Assembly: GCA_035384605.1 (NCBI GenBank)
Contig: DAOOIV010000012.1
Location: forward strand, 14,957 to 78,956
Direction: 5' to 3'
Source: Phycisphaerae bacterium
GTDB taxonomy: Bacteria; Planctomycetota; Phycisphaerae; UBA1845; PWPN01
Length of the DNA: 64,000 nucleotides
Positions 49,649-58,685 of this stretch are shown here, in pieces. The stretch's first letter is position 1; each line of letters starts with the position of its first letter. The notes below the pieces were generated by a model. The model saw only the letters and a list, made by a program, of their open reading frames with translations. It made no database searches and was not told the origin of the DNA. A program made the position numbers and the translations under genes.

Positions 49649-50914
49649 TTATCCCAGGATCGACCCCGCACCCGCGCTGATGCCCTTGAGACGCATCTTA
49701 AGCTCCTGCGGATTGGGCGAGGCGGCATAGGCCACCGCCGTCTCGATGTACTCCTGTTCCACCAGCCTCTTCAGGCATTCGTTCATGTCCAGCATTCCCT
49801 CACTCTGACTGGCCCTGATGACCTTCCCAAGCTCGTCGTCCCGCTTCTCGTCAATCAGCTTCCTGACGGTCGGCGTGGCAAACATGATTTCCACTGCCGG
49901 AACACGGGCAAGGCCCGGTTTGATACTGGGTAACAGTTTCTGACAGATGATCGCTTGGAGATTGAACACCAGGGTCTGGCGGACCAGGTCGCGGGAACCT
50001 TCCGGAATCAGGTCCAGGATGCGGTTAATGGTCTGGGAACTGCTGGACGCGTGCACGGTGCCGAAGACCAGGTGCCCGGTCTCGGCCGCGTTTAGCGCGG
50101 CGGTGAAGGTTTCCTCGTCGCGCATTTCGCCGATGAGCACCACGTCCGGATCCTCGCGCATGAGGTATTTCAAGGCGTCGGCGAAGCTGTAGACGTCGAC
50201 ATAGACCTCCCGCTGGTTGATCAGCGCTTTCTTGTCCGTAAAGAGGTACTCGATCGGGTCTTCGATGGTGACGATGTGACAGGCCCGGTGGGCGTTGATG
50301 TAGTCCAACGCGGCTGCGATGGTTGTCGACTTGCCCGAGCCGGTAATGCCCGCCAGGAGCACGAGCCCTTGATGGAACTCGGTCACTTTGTAGATCGACT
50401 TGGGCAGGTGAAGCTGGTCGAAATTCAAAATGTTCTTGTTGACCCGGCGGGCCGCGACGCTCAACTGGCCTCTTTGTCGAAAGATATTCACGCGAAATCG
50501 GTCGGAATCGCCCAACTGATAGGCAAAGTCCGAAGCTCCTTTCTCAGCCAGTTGCTTTCGCTGGTGCTCGTTCATGATCTCGAACCAGAGGTTCTCGACT
50601 TCCTGCGGGCTTAGCGGCTCACCCTTAATCGGTTTCAGGTCACCCTTGATCCGGATATGAACGCGGGCATTGCTCTTGAAGTGGATGTCCGAGGCCTGGA
50701 TGTCCACCACGTACTTGAGATACTTGTGGATCTTCGGTTCGCGCTTGGCGGAGGCTGCTACGGTCCTGTTCTTCTCGGGCGCTGCGGATTTTACTGGTGC
50801 CGGCGCCGGGGGCTCGGACGGTTCGATCTCTTCCAGTGCGGGGGCCGCCTCGACCGGCTCATCGCCGACATGCGTCCGTTCGTTGATCCTTCGGTAAATG
50901 TCCTCCTCAGCCAT
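49649..50914 (-). CDS. pilT: PilT-like twitching motility/pilus retraction ATPase
   Basis: 421 residues, ATG 50914. Hexameric ATPase that depolymerises type IV pili or powers related secretion systems. A Pro/Glu-rich N-terminal stretch (~1-58) precedes the core. Motifs: ASDIHFKSNARVHIRIKGDL, GLVLLAGITGSGKSTTIAAAL (intact Walker A), TIEDPIEYLF, YLMREDPDVVLIGEMRDEETFTAAL (intact Walker B), GHLVFGTVHAS and the His-box region. The AIRNLIRE-type C-terminal retraction motif is not evident, so it may act as a PilT/PilU-type or secretion ATPase. It lies 35 nt after hisF. The adjacent GspE-like protein lacks these catalytic residues. Confidence 0.9.
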   Translation of the reverse strand: MAEEDIYRRINERTHVGDEPVEAAPALEEIEPSEPPAPAPVKSAAPEKNRTVAASAKREPKIHKYLKYVVDIQASDIHFKSNARVHIRIKGDLKPIKGEPLSPQEVENLWFEIMNEHQRKQLAEKGASDFAYQLGDSDRFRVNIFRQRGQLSVAARRVNKNILNFDQLHLPKSIYKVTEFHQGLVLLAGITGSGKSTTIAAALDYINAHRACHIVTIEDPIEYLFTDKKALINQREVYVDVYSFADALKYLMREDPDVVLIGEMRDEETFTAALNAAETGHLVFGTVHASSSSQTINRILDLIPEGSRDLVRQTLVFNLQAIICQKLLPSIKPGLARVPAVEIMFATPTVRKLIDEKRDDELGKVIRASQSEGMLDMNECLKRLVEQEYIETAVAYAASPNPQELKMRLKGISAGAGSILG

Positions 50915-50949
50915 GTACGCGCACTCCGTGGGTTTGGTTTCCTGCCGCT

Positions 50950-51717
50950 CTAGAGCCGCACGGGGATGCCCCGGTCGGCCATGTACTGCTTGGTTTCTCT
51001 TATCGTGTATGTTCCAAAGTGGAAGATGCTCGCCGCCAGGACGGCATCTGCTTTCCCGATCGACACCGCGTCAGCCAGATGCTTGGGCTCGCCGGCCCCG
51101 CCGGAGGCCACGACCGGTATGCTGACCGCCTCAGCCACCGCCCGCGTGATCTCAAGGTCGTACCCCTCCTGGGTCCCGTCGGCGTCCATGCAGGTCAGGA
51201 CGATTTCGCCAGCCCCCAGTTCCTCAACCCGCTTGGCCCAAGCCACGGCCTCCAGACCAGTGGGGGTACGGCCGCCGTGGATGTGGACGTCCCAGAATTC
51301 CCGGCCAGCTTTCCATACCCGCTTGGGGTCGATGTTGACCACCGTGCAGCATCTGCCAAAACGCCGAGCCGTCTCGGTTATGATGTTGGGGTTCAATACC
51401 GCCGCCGTATTGATTGAGACCTTTTCCGCCCCGGCCTGGACCAGTCTGGTTACGTCTTCGATGGTCCGGATCCCGCCTCCCACGGTGAAGGGCATGAAAC
51501 ACTCCTCCGCCACGCGCCGGACCACCTCCAACATGATGTCGCGACCCTCGTGGCTGGCGGTGATGTCCAGAAAGACTAGTTCGTCTGCTCCAGCTTCCTC
51601 GTAGCCCCGGGCAATTTCGACCGGGTCGCCGGCGTCGCGCAGATTGATGAAATTCACGCCTTTGACAACCCGTCCGGCGTGCACGTCTAGACACGGGATA
51701 ATCCGTTTGGCCAGCAT
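50950..51717 (-). CDS. hisF: Imidazole glycerol phosphate synthase cyclase subunit
   Basis: 255 residues from ATG 51717, the usual HisF start (MLAKRIIPCLDVHAGRVVKG). Upstream in-frame codons would add 28 residues without similarity. Cyclises PRFAR with ammonia from HisH, in histidine synthesis. Catalytic Asp11 and the second Asp in LTCMDADGTQEGYDL are present. Other motifs: NFINLRDAGDPVEIA, VGGGIRTIEDV, GAEKVSINTAAV, ASGGAGEPKHL and ADAVLAASIFHFG. No other his gene is in the window. It heads a minus-strand run with pilT and the GspE-like gene. Confidence 0.96.
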   Translation of the reverse strand: MLAKRIIPCLDVHAGRVVKGVNFINLRDAGDPVEIARGYEEAGADELVFLDITASHEGRDIMLEVVRRVAEECFMPFTVGGGIRTIEDVTRLVQAGAEKVSINTAAVLNPNIITETARRFGRCCTVVNIDPKRVWKAGREFWDVHIHGGRTPTGLEAVAWAKRVEELGAGEIVLTCMDADGTQEGYDLEITRAVAEAVSIPVVASGGAGEPKHLADAVSIGKADAVLAASIFHFGTYTIRETKQYMADRGIPVRL

Positions 51718-52276
51718 CCGGCAATCGTTCCCAGGTAAGAATCCGGGCAGTTCAGTGAGGCCACCTGCGGGGACGGCCAAACTCCTGCTTCGGGGGGTCA
51801 TTCGGGCCGTCAGGGAACATTCTATCCGAGGCCGAAGTTCCCTTTCAATGTCTTGCGTCCAGTGAAGTTGTGCCAGTCTCGGAATATGTTGCGCTCCTGC
51901 CCGGGACTATCCTCGCAGTGGGGTCCTGCCCTTCCCGATTAGCCGACATGCGTACCACCAAGCCCAGGCGTGGACGGTCTCTGAGGCTGGCACAGCCTGG
52001 TCCTCAACGGGGTTGCTGACCAGGGTGAACACCGGTCCACCGTTGAGGTGGCCCATTGGCTCTGGCGGGCTCACGGTCGGAATGCAGTCATAAGCTCTTT
52101 TTTGAAAAAGGGTTATGATGGTGCGTCCGGCGTGCTTGCGGAATCATGGTTCGATTCGCGGATCGACACACCCGCTTGCGGCCGGGGATACACACTGGGG
52201 ACAGGGCCCGAACGCTTGGATCCCGTTGTTGGCATTCCATTTGGAGCCCCGCTGAAACGGTAGCCCCATTCCGCTT
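51718..52276. other. Intergenic region, no gene seen
   Basis: 559 bp between the start of hisF and the end of the duplicated dockerin gene, both on the minus strand. No SD-linked ORF or clear promoter. Small inverted sequences such as AGCCCCGC..GCGGGGCT-like pairs near 52245-52265 lie just after the dockerin gene's stop and might act as a weak terminator. Otherwise I see nothing. Confidence 0.4.
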
Positions 52277-54634
52277 TCAATCGTCGCAGGCAGGATTGGC
52301 CGGAATTCCAGGGCCGCTGGCACAATCTTCGAACTTGTACAGGTCGGCCTGGTCAATGTCACCGTCGGGTTCGAGCGGTTCGGGGCGATCGAAGCAGGCG
52401 CACTCAGCCGGGAGGGTGAAGCTGCCCGGCCCGGTGTAGCAAGCCTGCAGGGCTGCGAAGTCAGCTTGGTCGACGTCCCCGTCCTGATCGGCGTCGGCAA
52501 ACGGATCCCAGTTCAGGCACTCCAGGGGAACGAACGATGACCGCCGCCAAGAGTCGAATTCGCACTCATCCTGGAAGACGGTTTCCCGGTCGCAGATTCC
52601 TGCTTGTCCGCCGTTCTCGAAGTCGCCGTTGCTGATCAGGTTCGGTCCGCCATTTTGCGTGACGACCACATTGTCCCACAGCGACTCCATGCTTCCACCC
52701 GGGTTGCGCCCGGCTTTGAGAACAACGGTCACGACCGTACCGGTGGGCGTGATGGTTTGCGGACGCGGACCCGCTGGTCCGGTGTCGGCAGGAGTCAGGT
52801 GCGTGATCTGCTCCCACGCGAACGAGCCGGCGCCCAGCACGCGCTTGCGGATCATGTATGGATTGTTGGCCGAGGTGCTTTCCTGAAACTGGTCCGCATA
52901 CTGCATGCTGAACGGCCCGTCGAGAAGTATGAGCTCGAACCAACTGCTCTCGCCGGCCGATGCGCCTTTCCAGTAGTACGAATACTCCAACGGCACTCCC
53001 GGCTGCACCGTGATCTGCTGGAACACGCCCCCGCTACCGTGCCCGCTTTCGCCGTAACCGGTTTGTCCGTCCAGGAAAAAGTGCAGCGCCAGGCCGCTCT
53101 CATCCGGTGTATCCAGCGCAGTGCCGAGATTGGGATGTTGGCCGAAGGTGTAGTCCCAGTTGGTGGCGTCGAACGCCTGCGCATCTCCGGGATCGAGGTC
53201 GGGGCCGAGATTGAGCCGTGACCAACTTGCAGCCCAAGGCCTCCACAGGCAGCCACTCGCCGGCAGGCTCTTGCTGATCCGCAGGGCCTGACTCACCGTT
53301 GCCTCTCGACACGCGTCGGTGCGGTGCAAGACGAGGTCATAAGACCCAGCCGGCGCACAGATCAGATCGAAGCTGGCGAGCAAGTCGTCGCCCTGCGTGA
53401 TTATCGCGCTTGTATTTCGGACAGGGGAGGAGGTCACTCGATAGACCAGTGAAGCACCCGTCACCCGGTCGAGATTCGTACCAGTGATTGTGAGTGTCAC
53501 ACCGGAGCCGGGATCGACAACCGTATCCGGCGAAACGCCGGTCACGACGATGGCTGTGGGACAAGTGACCTCGAAAGCAGCCGGCAGAGTCTGGACCAGG
53601 CACGGAGGTGCCGGCGACTGCACGGTGACCACGTTGTAGAGGCCGTCAGTGGCCCCGTTTGTGGGGAAGCTTGCGGTCAAAGTGGTGTTTCCCGGACCGA
53701 CGACCAAGTTGGTGCCGACGAGGTCATTGCCGCCGCCGACAGGTACCAGCCGTACCTGCGTGACGAGGTGCAAATCGGTGCCCGTGATGGTTATTGTTGC
53801 GTCGCTGTCGTTGGGATGACTTGTCGGGCTTACCGGGGCGGTGCTCGTGTGTTGCGCGCCCGGGCACTGGCTCAGGCCGAACCAGTAGTTGTCTTGGCTC
53901 GCGTCCTGGAGCATCAACTGGTCATCGCAGACGGACTGGCCGGCGGTGTCCTCAAAGTCGCCGTTTACGACGAGGTTGGAACCCGCGCCCTGCCAGACCC
54001 GCACATCATCGAAGAAGACCTCCATCGCGCCTTCCGGGGATCTGCCCGCCTTCAGGACCACGGTGACCGTAGTCCCGGTGGGCGTCAGCGTCGACTGCAC
54101 CGGGCCGGGAGACGAGGTGCTGGCATGGGTCAATTGTTCCCAGCCGAAGGTCACGTTCTCGCGTTTGCGCATGATGTAGGGGTTCGTGGAGCCCGACCGC
54201 TGATCGGCGTCATAGATAGTAAAGGGGCCGTCGATCAGCATGAACTCAAACCATGCGGTGTTCGACCCACTGGACCCCCTCCACCAGAACGAGTAGTTCA
54301 AAGGAACACCCGGCGTGACGGTGATTTCCTGATAGACACCGCCACTACCCGACCCGTTGCTCTTTGTAGCCGGCGGCTGGGCGTCCAGGAACCAATGGAG
54401 AGCCATGGTGCTTCCGTCGGGCGTCGTCTTCGGGGTGTTCAGAAGGGTCAGTTGGCTGAACGAATAATCCCAGTTGGTCGGGTCGTATATCTTGTTGTTC
54501 GGATAGAGATCGGGGCCCTTATTAATGACGCTCCAACCGGCTGCCCAGGGTCTCCAGACACAATCCTGAGCCAAGGCCGTCGACGCGGCCGTTGCCGCAA
54601 CACAGATCGTCAGTATCCATATAGTTCGCTTCAT
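52277..54634 (-). CDS. Secreted protein with internal duplication, IPT/TIG-like domains and dockerin-like tail
   Basis: 785 residues with a signal peptide (MKRTIWILTICVAATAASTALAQ). Residues ~24-260 and ~480-690 are clearly duplicated: DCVWRPWAAGWSVINKGPDLYPN versus GCLWRPWAASWSRLNLGPDLDPG (compared in part), NWDYSFSQ/NWDYTFGQ, GSGSGGVYQEITVTPGVPLNYS/GHGSGGVFQQITVQPGVPLEYS, TPTGTTVTVVLKAGRSPEG/TPTGTVVTVVLKAGRNPGG, NLVVNGDFED/NLISNGDFEN. Between them are two TIG/IPT-like Ig domains (ATITITGTDLHLVTQVRL, VTLTITGTNLDRVTGASL). The tail is dockerin-like (DADQDGDVDQADF, DGDIDQADLYKFEDCASGPG). It is probably extracellular and glycan-binding (inference). Confidence 0.85.
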   Translation of the reverse strand: MKRTIWILTICVAATAASTALAQDCVWRPWAAGWSVINKGPDLYPNNKIYDPTNWDYSFSQLTLLNTPKTTPDGSTMALHWFLDAQPPATKSNGSGSGGVYQEITVTPGVPLNYSFWWRGSSGSNTAWFEFMLIDGPFTIYDADQRSGSTNPYIMRKRENVTFGWEQLTHASTSSPGPVQSTLTPTGTTVTVVLKAGRSPEGAMEVFFDDVRVWQGAGSNLVVNGDFEDTAGQSVCDDQLMLQDASQDNYWFGLSQCPGAQHTSTAPVSPTSHPNDSDATITITGTDLHLVTQVRLVPVGGGNDLVGTNLVVGPGNTTLTASFPTNGATDGLYNVVTVQSPAPPCLVQTLPAAFEVTCPTAIVVTGVSPDTVVDPGSGVTLTITGTNLDRVTGASLVYRVTSSPVRNTSAIITQGDDLLASFDLICAPAGSYDLVLHRTDACREATVSQALRISKSLPASGCLWRPWAASWSRLNLGPDLDPGDAQAFDATNWDYTFGQHPNLGTALDTPDESGLALHFFLDGQTGYGESGHGSGGVFQQITVQPGVPLEYSYYWKGASAGESSWFELILLDGPFSMQYADQFQESTSANNPYMIRKRVLGAGSFAWEQITHLTPADTGPAGPRPQTITPTGTVVTVVLKAGRNPGGSMESLWDNVVVTQNGGPNLISNGDFENGGQAGICDRETVFQDECEFDSWRRSSFVPLECLNWDPFADADQDGDVDQADFAALQACYTGPGSFTLPAECACFDRPEPLEPDGDIDQADLYKFEDCASGPGIPANPACDD

Positions 54635-54915
54635 TGCCTGGTACTCCGGTCACTGAGGTTTTGTAGCTCCTGCGGGGCGCAAGACGGGATGGTCTCGGGC
54701 TTCCCTCCGAAGGCCTCTTTCCCAAGACCGCTCCGGATCGATCGAGAGTTACATTGAGACCCCATCCGTTTCCTTCCTCTCCGCAGCTCTCCGCGACTTA
54801 CCTGAATTGTAGCACAATGACATCACTGATGCCAACTGCTTTTCGGACGTTCTATGGGCTTTTTCGGCTTATCGTGGTTGTGCCGTGAGCATCAGTTGCG
54901 TACCCTCAATGCAGT

Positions 54916-56691
54916 ATGAGTCCGCGCGATGAGTTCCACGCGTCGGTCGTCATGAGCCTTTTTCGCAGTCCTTCTTCAAGGGTTGTGCGCGTGCCAGTGA
55001 ACAATCCGGTCCAGGTTTCCAACCCGTTGCGCCGCGATCTTCCCCCCGCGTTGTTTCCTGCGGCTTGCACACTCGTTCTATTCGGGGCTACTGGCGATCT
55101 GGTAAGGCGCAAGCTTCTGCCTGCCCTATACAACCTAGCCTGCGACGGATTCTTGCCGCCGCGGCTCTTGACCATCGGGGCGGCTCGCAAACCGTTTTCG
55201 GACGAGCAATTTCGCCAAGAAATGCTCAAGGCGGTCAATGAGCATTCCCGACGCAAACCAGTGCTGCCGGGCGTGTGGCAAGACTTTGCCGAGGGGTTGT
55301 TCTACCAGCAAGTGCGGTTCGACGAATCAAGTGACTACGGGGCCCTGGGCCGGCGACTGGCTGAGCTGGAAGGCCAAGGGCGGGGGGCCAAAGGGGGGCG
55401 GCTGTTCTACTTGGCAACCGATCCGGCCTTCTTTGCGCCGGTCGTACAGCATTTGGCGCAAGTGGGCCTGATCCGCCGAGCGAAGGGACCCATGCCGAGC
55501 TTGGGTGAGGGGTCCGCCCAGGGGCGAGTAGCCGCTGACCGCGTGATCGTCGAGAAACCCTTCGGACGGGACTTGGACAGCGCCCGGGATCTCAACCGCC
55601 GGCTCGCCGAGGTGCTGGACGAGTCCCAGATCTTTCGCATTGACCACTACCTCGGTAAGGAGACTGTCCAGAACATCCTCGCGCTGCGGTTTGCCAATGC
55701 CATTTTCGAGCCGCTGTGGAACCGCCGGTACGTGGATCACGTCCAGATCACCGTTGCCGAACGTGACGGCATGGAAGGACGACGCGGGCAGTACTATGAC
55801 TCTGCGGGTGCGGCGCGGGATATGCTGCAAAACCACATGATGCAACTACTTGCCCTTACCGCAATGGAGCCGCCGGCGGGCATGAACGCCCAGGCCATTC
55901 GCGACGAGAAGGTCAAGGTGCTCCGGGCCATCGCTCCGCTCGGACAGGGAGCCTGTGCCCATTGCGCCGAATTGCTGCAACGATCGGCGAAAGCTTTTCC
56001 GGATCCGGGGTCCCATGTCGACGACGTCTCGGATTTCGGCTTCTGTGTCAACAAGCAATGCAATGCCTGCGTTCGTGGCCAGTACGCCGGCGGGATGTTG
56101 GGCGACGTCAGAATCAAGGCCTATCGCGAGGAGGAATGCGTCAATCCGGAGTCCAACACTGAAACGTTCGTCGGCGTCCGCCTGTTCGTGGAAACGTGGC
56201 GGTGGTCCGGAGTGCCCTTCTACTTGCGAACCGGAAAACGTCTGGCCAAGCGACTGACCGAGATTGCCATCCAGTTCCGACAGCCGCCGATGGCCATGTT
56301 CGACGCCGCCGAGGCCATCCCCCATCAGCGAAACCAACTCGTTCTCAGAGTGCAGCCCGACGAGGGCGTGTCCCTGTCGCTGGCTGCCAAAATGCCCGGC
56401 ATGAGAATGAGGCTCCAGCCGGTCAAAATGGACTTCCGATACGGCAGCGTTTTCGGAGCCGACCCGCCCGAGGCGTACGAGCGGCTGCTGCTGGACGCCA
56501 TGCTTGGCGACGCCACTCTGTTCATCCGAGCCGACGAGGTGGACTACGCGTGGCAACTGCTGACACCCATGTTGCAGGCGTGGGAACACGGACCGGCGCC
56601 GCGATTTCCCAACTATGAGCCGGGAAGTTGGGGGCCGCCACAGGCCGACAAGCTGTTCATCAGCCCGGGCAGCGGCTGGAGACGATTGTGA
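54916..56691 (+). CDS. zwf: Glucose-6-phosphate 1-dehydrogenase with Cys-rich insertion
   Basis: 591 residues if ATG 54916 is the start; the first ~48 residues are unlike the family and a later start is possible. Oxidises glucose-6-phosphate to 6-phosphogluconolactone with NADP. Motifs: LVLFGATGDLVRRKLLPALYNL (dinucleotide-binding), RVIVEKPFGRDL, active site FRIDHYLGKETVQNIL (His244 region), GRRGQYYDSAGAARDMLQNHMMQLLAL, FYLRTGKRLAKR. Odd feature: between VLRAIAPL and VRGQYAGG, where relatives have about ten residues, there are ~45 residues (343-386) with Cys347, Cys350, Cys377, Cys382 and Cys385. It is followed 30 nt later by opcA. Confidence 0.94.
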   Translation: MSPRDEFHASVVMSLFRSPSSRVVRVPVNNPVQVSNPLRRDLPPALFPAACTLVLFGATGDLVRRKLLPALYNLACDGFLPPRLLTIGAARKPFSDEQFRQEMLKAVNEHSRRKPVLPGVWQDFAEGLFYQQVRFDESSDYGALGRRLAELEGQGRGAKGGRLFYLATDPAFFAPVVQHLAQVGLIRRAKGPMPSLGEGSAQGRVAADRVIVEKPFGRDLDSARDLNRRLAEVLDESQIFRIDHYLGKETVQNILALRFANAIFEPLWNRRYVDHVQITVAERDGMEGRRGQYYDSAGAARDMLQNHMMQLLALTAMEPPAGMNAQAIRDEKVKVLRAIAPLGQGACAHCAELLQRSAKAFPDPGSHVDDVSDFGFCVNKQCNACVRGQYAGGMLGDVRIKAYREEECVNPESNTETFVGVRLFVETWRWSGVPFYLRTGKRLAKRLTEIAIQFRQPPMAMFDAAEAIPHQRNQLVLRVQPDEGVSLSLAAKMPGMRMRLQPVKMDFRYGSVFGADPPEAYERLLLDAMLGDATLFIRADEVDYAWQLLTPMLQAWEHGPAPRFPNYEPGSWGPPQADKLFISPGSGWRRL

Positions 56692-56721
56692 AAGACCGGA
56701 TTACCACGGAGCTGCGAACAC

Positions 56722-57840
56722 ATGACGCCGGATACCAGGATGAGCCGACTGCTATCGCCCGACGGAGCGGTTCTTGGAGATCCCGCTGAGGTTGAAGAGG
56801 CACTCGCGGTCCTTTGGGACACCGCCGCCGGTCAGCCGGAAACGGAAGCGGGTGGTCCGGCTGTGACCCGCGTTTGCATGGGTAACCTTGTCGTCGTGGG
56901 AGAGGCCAAACAGTGGGAACAACTGAGCATCGTGTTGGCCCAGATTGCCCGAGAGTATCCCTCGCGGACGGTGGCGTTGCTGGTGGGTGATGAGGCGATG
57001 GCGGGCCGCCCGCCCGGACAGGTGCAGGCGGTCGTTTCGTCGGTTTGCCATCTGCCCCAGCCGGGTCGGCCTCAGGTATGCTGCGAGCGGATTGTCCTTC
57101 GAATTGGCTCACAGGATGGGGCAGGCCTCGATCGACTCTTGCTGCCTTTGCTGGCGTCGGACGTCCCGCTGCTGGGGTGGTGGACGGTCGACCCCGCTTC
57201 GTGTCCTCGCCTCCTCGCAGCGATCCGGCAATTGATCGACCGGCTCATCTTCGACGCGGGCTTGCCAGGTTTCGCAGGCCTGCTTGAACCCGGCCGCTGC
57301 GTGACGCGGGAATTGGGGTGGTTCCGCTCGTATCGCTGGAGAGAGCTCGCTGCTGGGCTCTTCGATGAAACGGATCCGGCGGTCCTGAGTGCGATTGATC
57401 GTGTCGCGGTGGCGGTCCGTGGTAAAGATATCTGCGATTGGTTGGATGCTCTTTGGATTGTGGCGTTCCTTGGCGGACAACTGGCTTGGCGAGCAGAGCG
57501 GGTGTTGGGGCGGGGACGCTTGGAATTCCAGTCGCGAGGCCGGGCTATCGAGGTCGTCATTGACGGTAGCGCCGCAGCCGGACAAGGTCTTGACTCGTTT
57601 GAGGTCGTGGCCAACGGTAGCAGGTTCAGATTCGCCCGTTGCCACGAGGCGAGCGATGAATTCCGCATTACGCTCAGTGATGAATATGCCTGTCAGATGC
57701 CCCGATCGATTCAGATCCGCAGCCGAGGCCGGGCCGACGCCTTGGCCGTCGCACTTACCGGCCGGGTCGTCGACCGCTCCTACGACCGCGCTGTTCCCCT
57801 AGCTGTTTGGATGGCCGAGGCAATGAGAGCGTGGTGGTGA
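56722..57840 (+). CDS. opcA: OpcA-like glucose-6-phosphate dehydrogenase assembly/activator protein
   Basis: 372 residues. OpcA proteins activate or assemble G6PDH, known from cyanobacteria and actinobacteria. Motifs fitting the family: TRVCMGNLVVVGE near the N-terminus, YPSRTVALLVGDE, LDRLLLPLLASDVPLLGWWTVDP and DWLDALWIVAFLGGQLAWRAE. The position 30 nt downstream of zwf is the typical arrangement. Repeat copy C begins within 10 nt of its stop codon. Confidence 0.88.
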   Translation: MTPDTRMSRLLSPDGAVLGDPAEVEEALAVLWDTAAGQPETEAGGPAVTRVCMGNLVVVGEAKQWEQLSIVLAQIAREYPSRTVALLVGDEAMAGRPPGQVQAVVSSVCHLPQPGRPQVCCERIVLRIGSQDGAGLDRLLLPLLASDVPLLGWWTVDPASCPRLLAAIRQLIDRLIFDAGLPGFAGLLEPGRCVTRELGWFRSYRWRELAAGLFDETDPAVLSAIDRVAVAVRGKDICDWLDALWIVAFLGGQLAWRAERVLGRGRLEFQSRGRAIEVVIDGSAAAGQGLDSFEVVANGSRFRFARCHEASDEFRITLSDEYACQMPRSIQIRSRGRADALAVALTGRVVDRSYDRAVPLAVWMAEAMRAWW

Positions 57841-57846
57841 CCGCTT

Positions 57847-57943
57847 CCTTACGGCGGACCGCTTTTCTGCGGGCCGCAACCAAAGTGCGCGGTGACCCGA
57901 AAACAAGCGTGCAAGCCGCACGGCTTTCTGGCCGCAAGATGCT
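57847..57943 (-). repeat. Dispersed ~96-bp repeat, copy C (inverted)
   Basis: The reverse complement of 57847-57943 aligns with copies A and B over their full length (GCGGCC, GTGCGGCTTG, TTGGGTTGCGGCC, GCGGTCCGCC), but is more diverged. It lies in the space between opcA and the convergent lipoprotein gene. Read on the plus strand after the opcA stop it gives RRTAFLRAATKVRGDPKTSV, the counterpart of the tail encoded by copy A. Confidence 0.75.
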
Positions 57944-58646
57944 ATTCCCCGGCCGGGCGTGTTTCCTTGGGGGGAAACTGGATGGGGAAAGTGCCCGTTG
58001 CCGTCAGACTTCTTCCGCTGAGCAAGTCGGTGAAGATCACGTGGGCGACAATCTCGTTGTGGGCGGGCAAGTAGCCGGAGGGCCATGGGCACTTGACGGA
58101 AAAATGGTTGGTCATCAGTCGGCCGTACCATAGCGCGCGGGTGTGCTCGACATCGAAGTAGTATTCGGCAAACACCGTACGGTCGGGCGGATTCTGAGGG
58201 TCAAGCAGTCTGACCTTGATGGTGCCGGCCGCTTTCACCACGTGCTGATCGCGATCGATCGGCTGGATGTAAACCACGATTCCGTCGTCGCCGGCTTTGC
58301 CGTCGTCATCGTAGCCGCCGCTCATGCTCGCCAGCCTGATTCGCTCGGGAATGATCAGCACGTTATCCGAGATATCCCCGACGCGGCTGAGATTGGCGAT
58401 TTGTCTGCTCAGATCGCGATTGGTCTGCTGCTGAGCGGCTAATTCGCTTTCAAGCTGCCGGATTCGCTCCTGCGAGGTCAAGAGGTCCCGCTGGACGGCC
58501 TGGAACTTCTCGCCTGGCACGGTATTGCACGCGGCGGTCGAGAGCAGCAGAGCCATGGCGCCCCAGAGGCCGATGCGGCCTGTAGCTGGGCTGACGAAGC
58601 CAGTGCAGGGGGAACAAGCGGCGATCTGACGGCAGATGGATACCAC
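57942..58646 (-). CDS. Lipoprotein with coiled-coil segment
   Basis: Up to 234 residues from GTG 58646 (AAGGA upstream); an in-frame ATG at about 58559 would leave a very short signal. A lipoprotein signal precedes Cys40 (MALLLSTAAC). Residues ~48-90 form a coiled coil (FQAVQRDLLTSQERIRQLESELAAQQQ). The remainder contains RLASMSGGYDDDGKAGDDGIVVYIQPIDRDQ in two pieces and ends in a Pro-rich tail. It resembles uncharacterised planctomycete lipoproteins; no function can be given. It follows clpP by 39 nt and could be in the tig-clpP-clpP unit. Confidence 0.75.
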   Translation of the reverse strand: MVSICRQIAACSPCTGFVSPATGRIGLWGAMALLLSTAACNTVPGEKFQAVQRDLLTSQERIRQLESELAAQQQTNRDLSRQIANLSRVGDISDNVLIIPERIRLASMSGGYDDDGKAGDDGIVVYIQPIDRDQHVVKAAGTIKVRLLDPQNPPDRTVFAEYYFDVEHTRALWYGRLMTNHFSVKCPWPSGYLPAHNEIVAHVIFTDLLSGRSLTATGTFPIQFPPKETRPAGE

Positions 58647-58685
58647 TGTCCGCGTCCTTCACACCTCGATCGGCGGGCGGATCAA

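Noticed and set aside
53768..54757. 329-codon plus-strand frame opposite the duplicated dockerin gene
   Set aside because: Antisense shadow; the minus-strand protein has clear internal repeats and a signal peptide.
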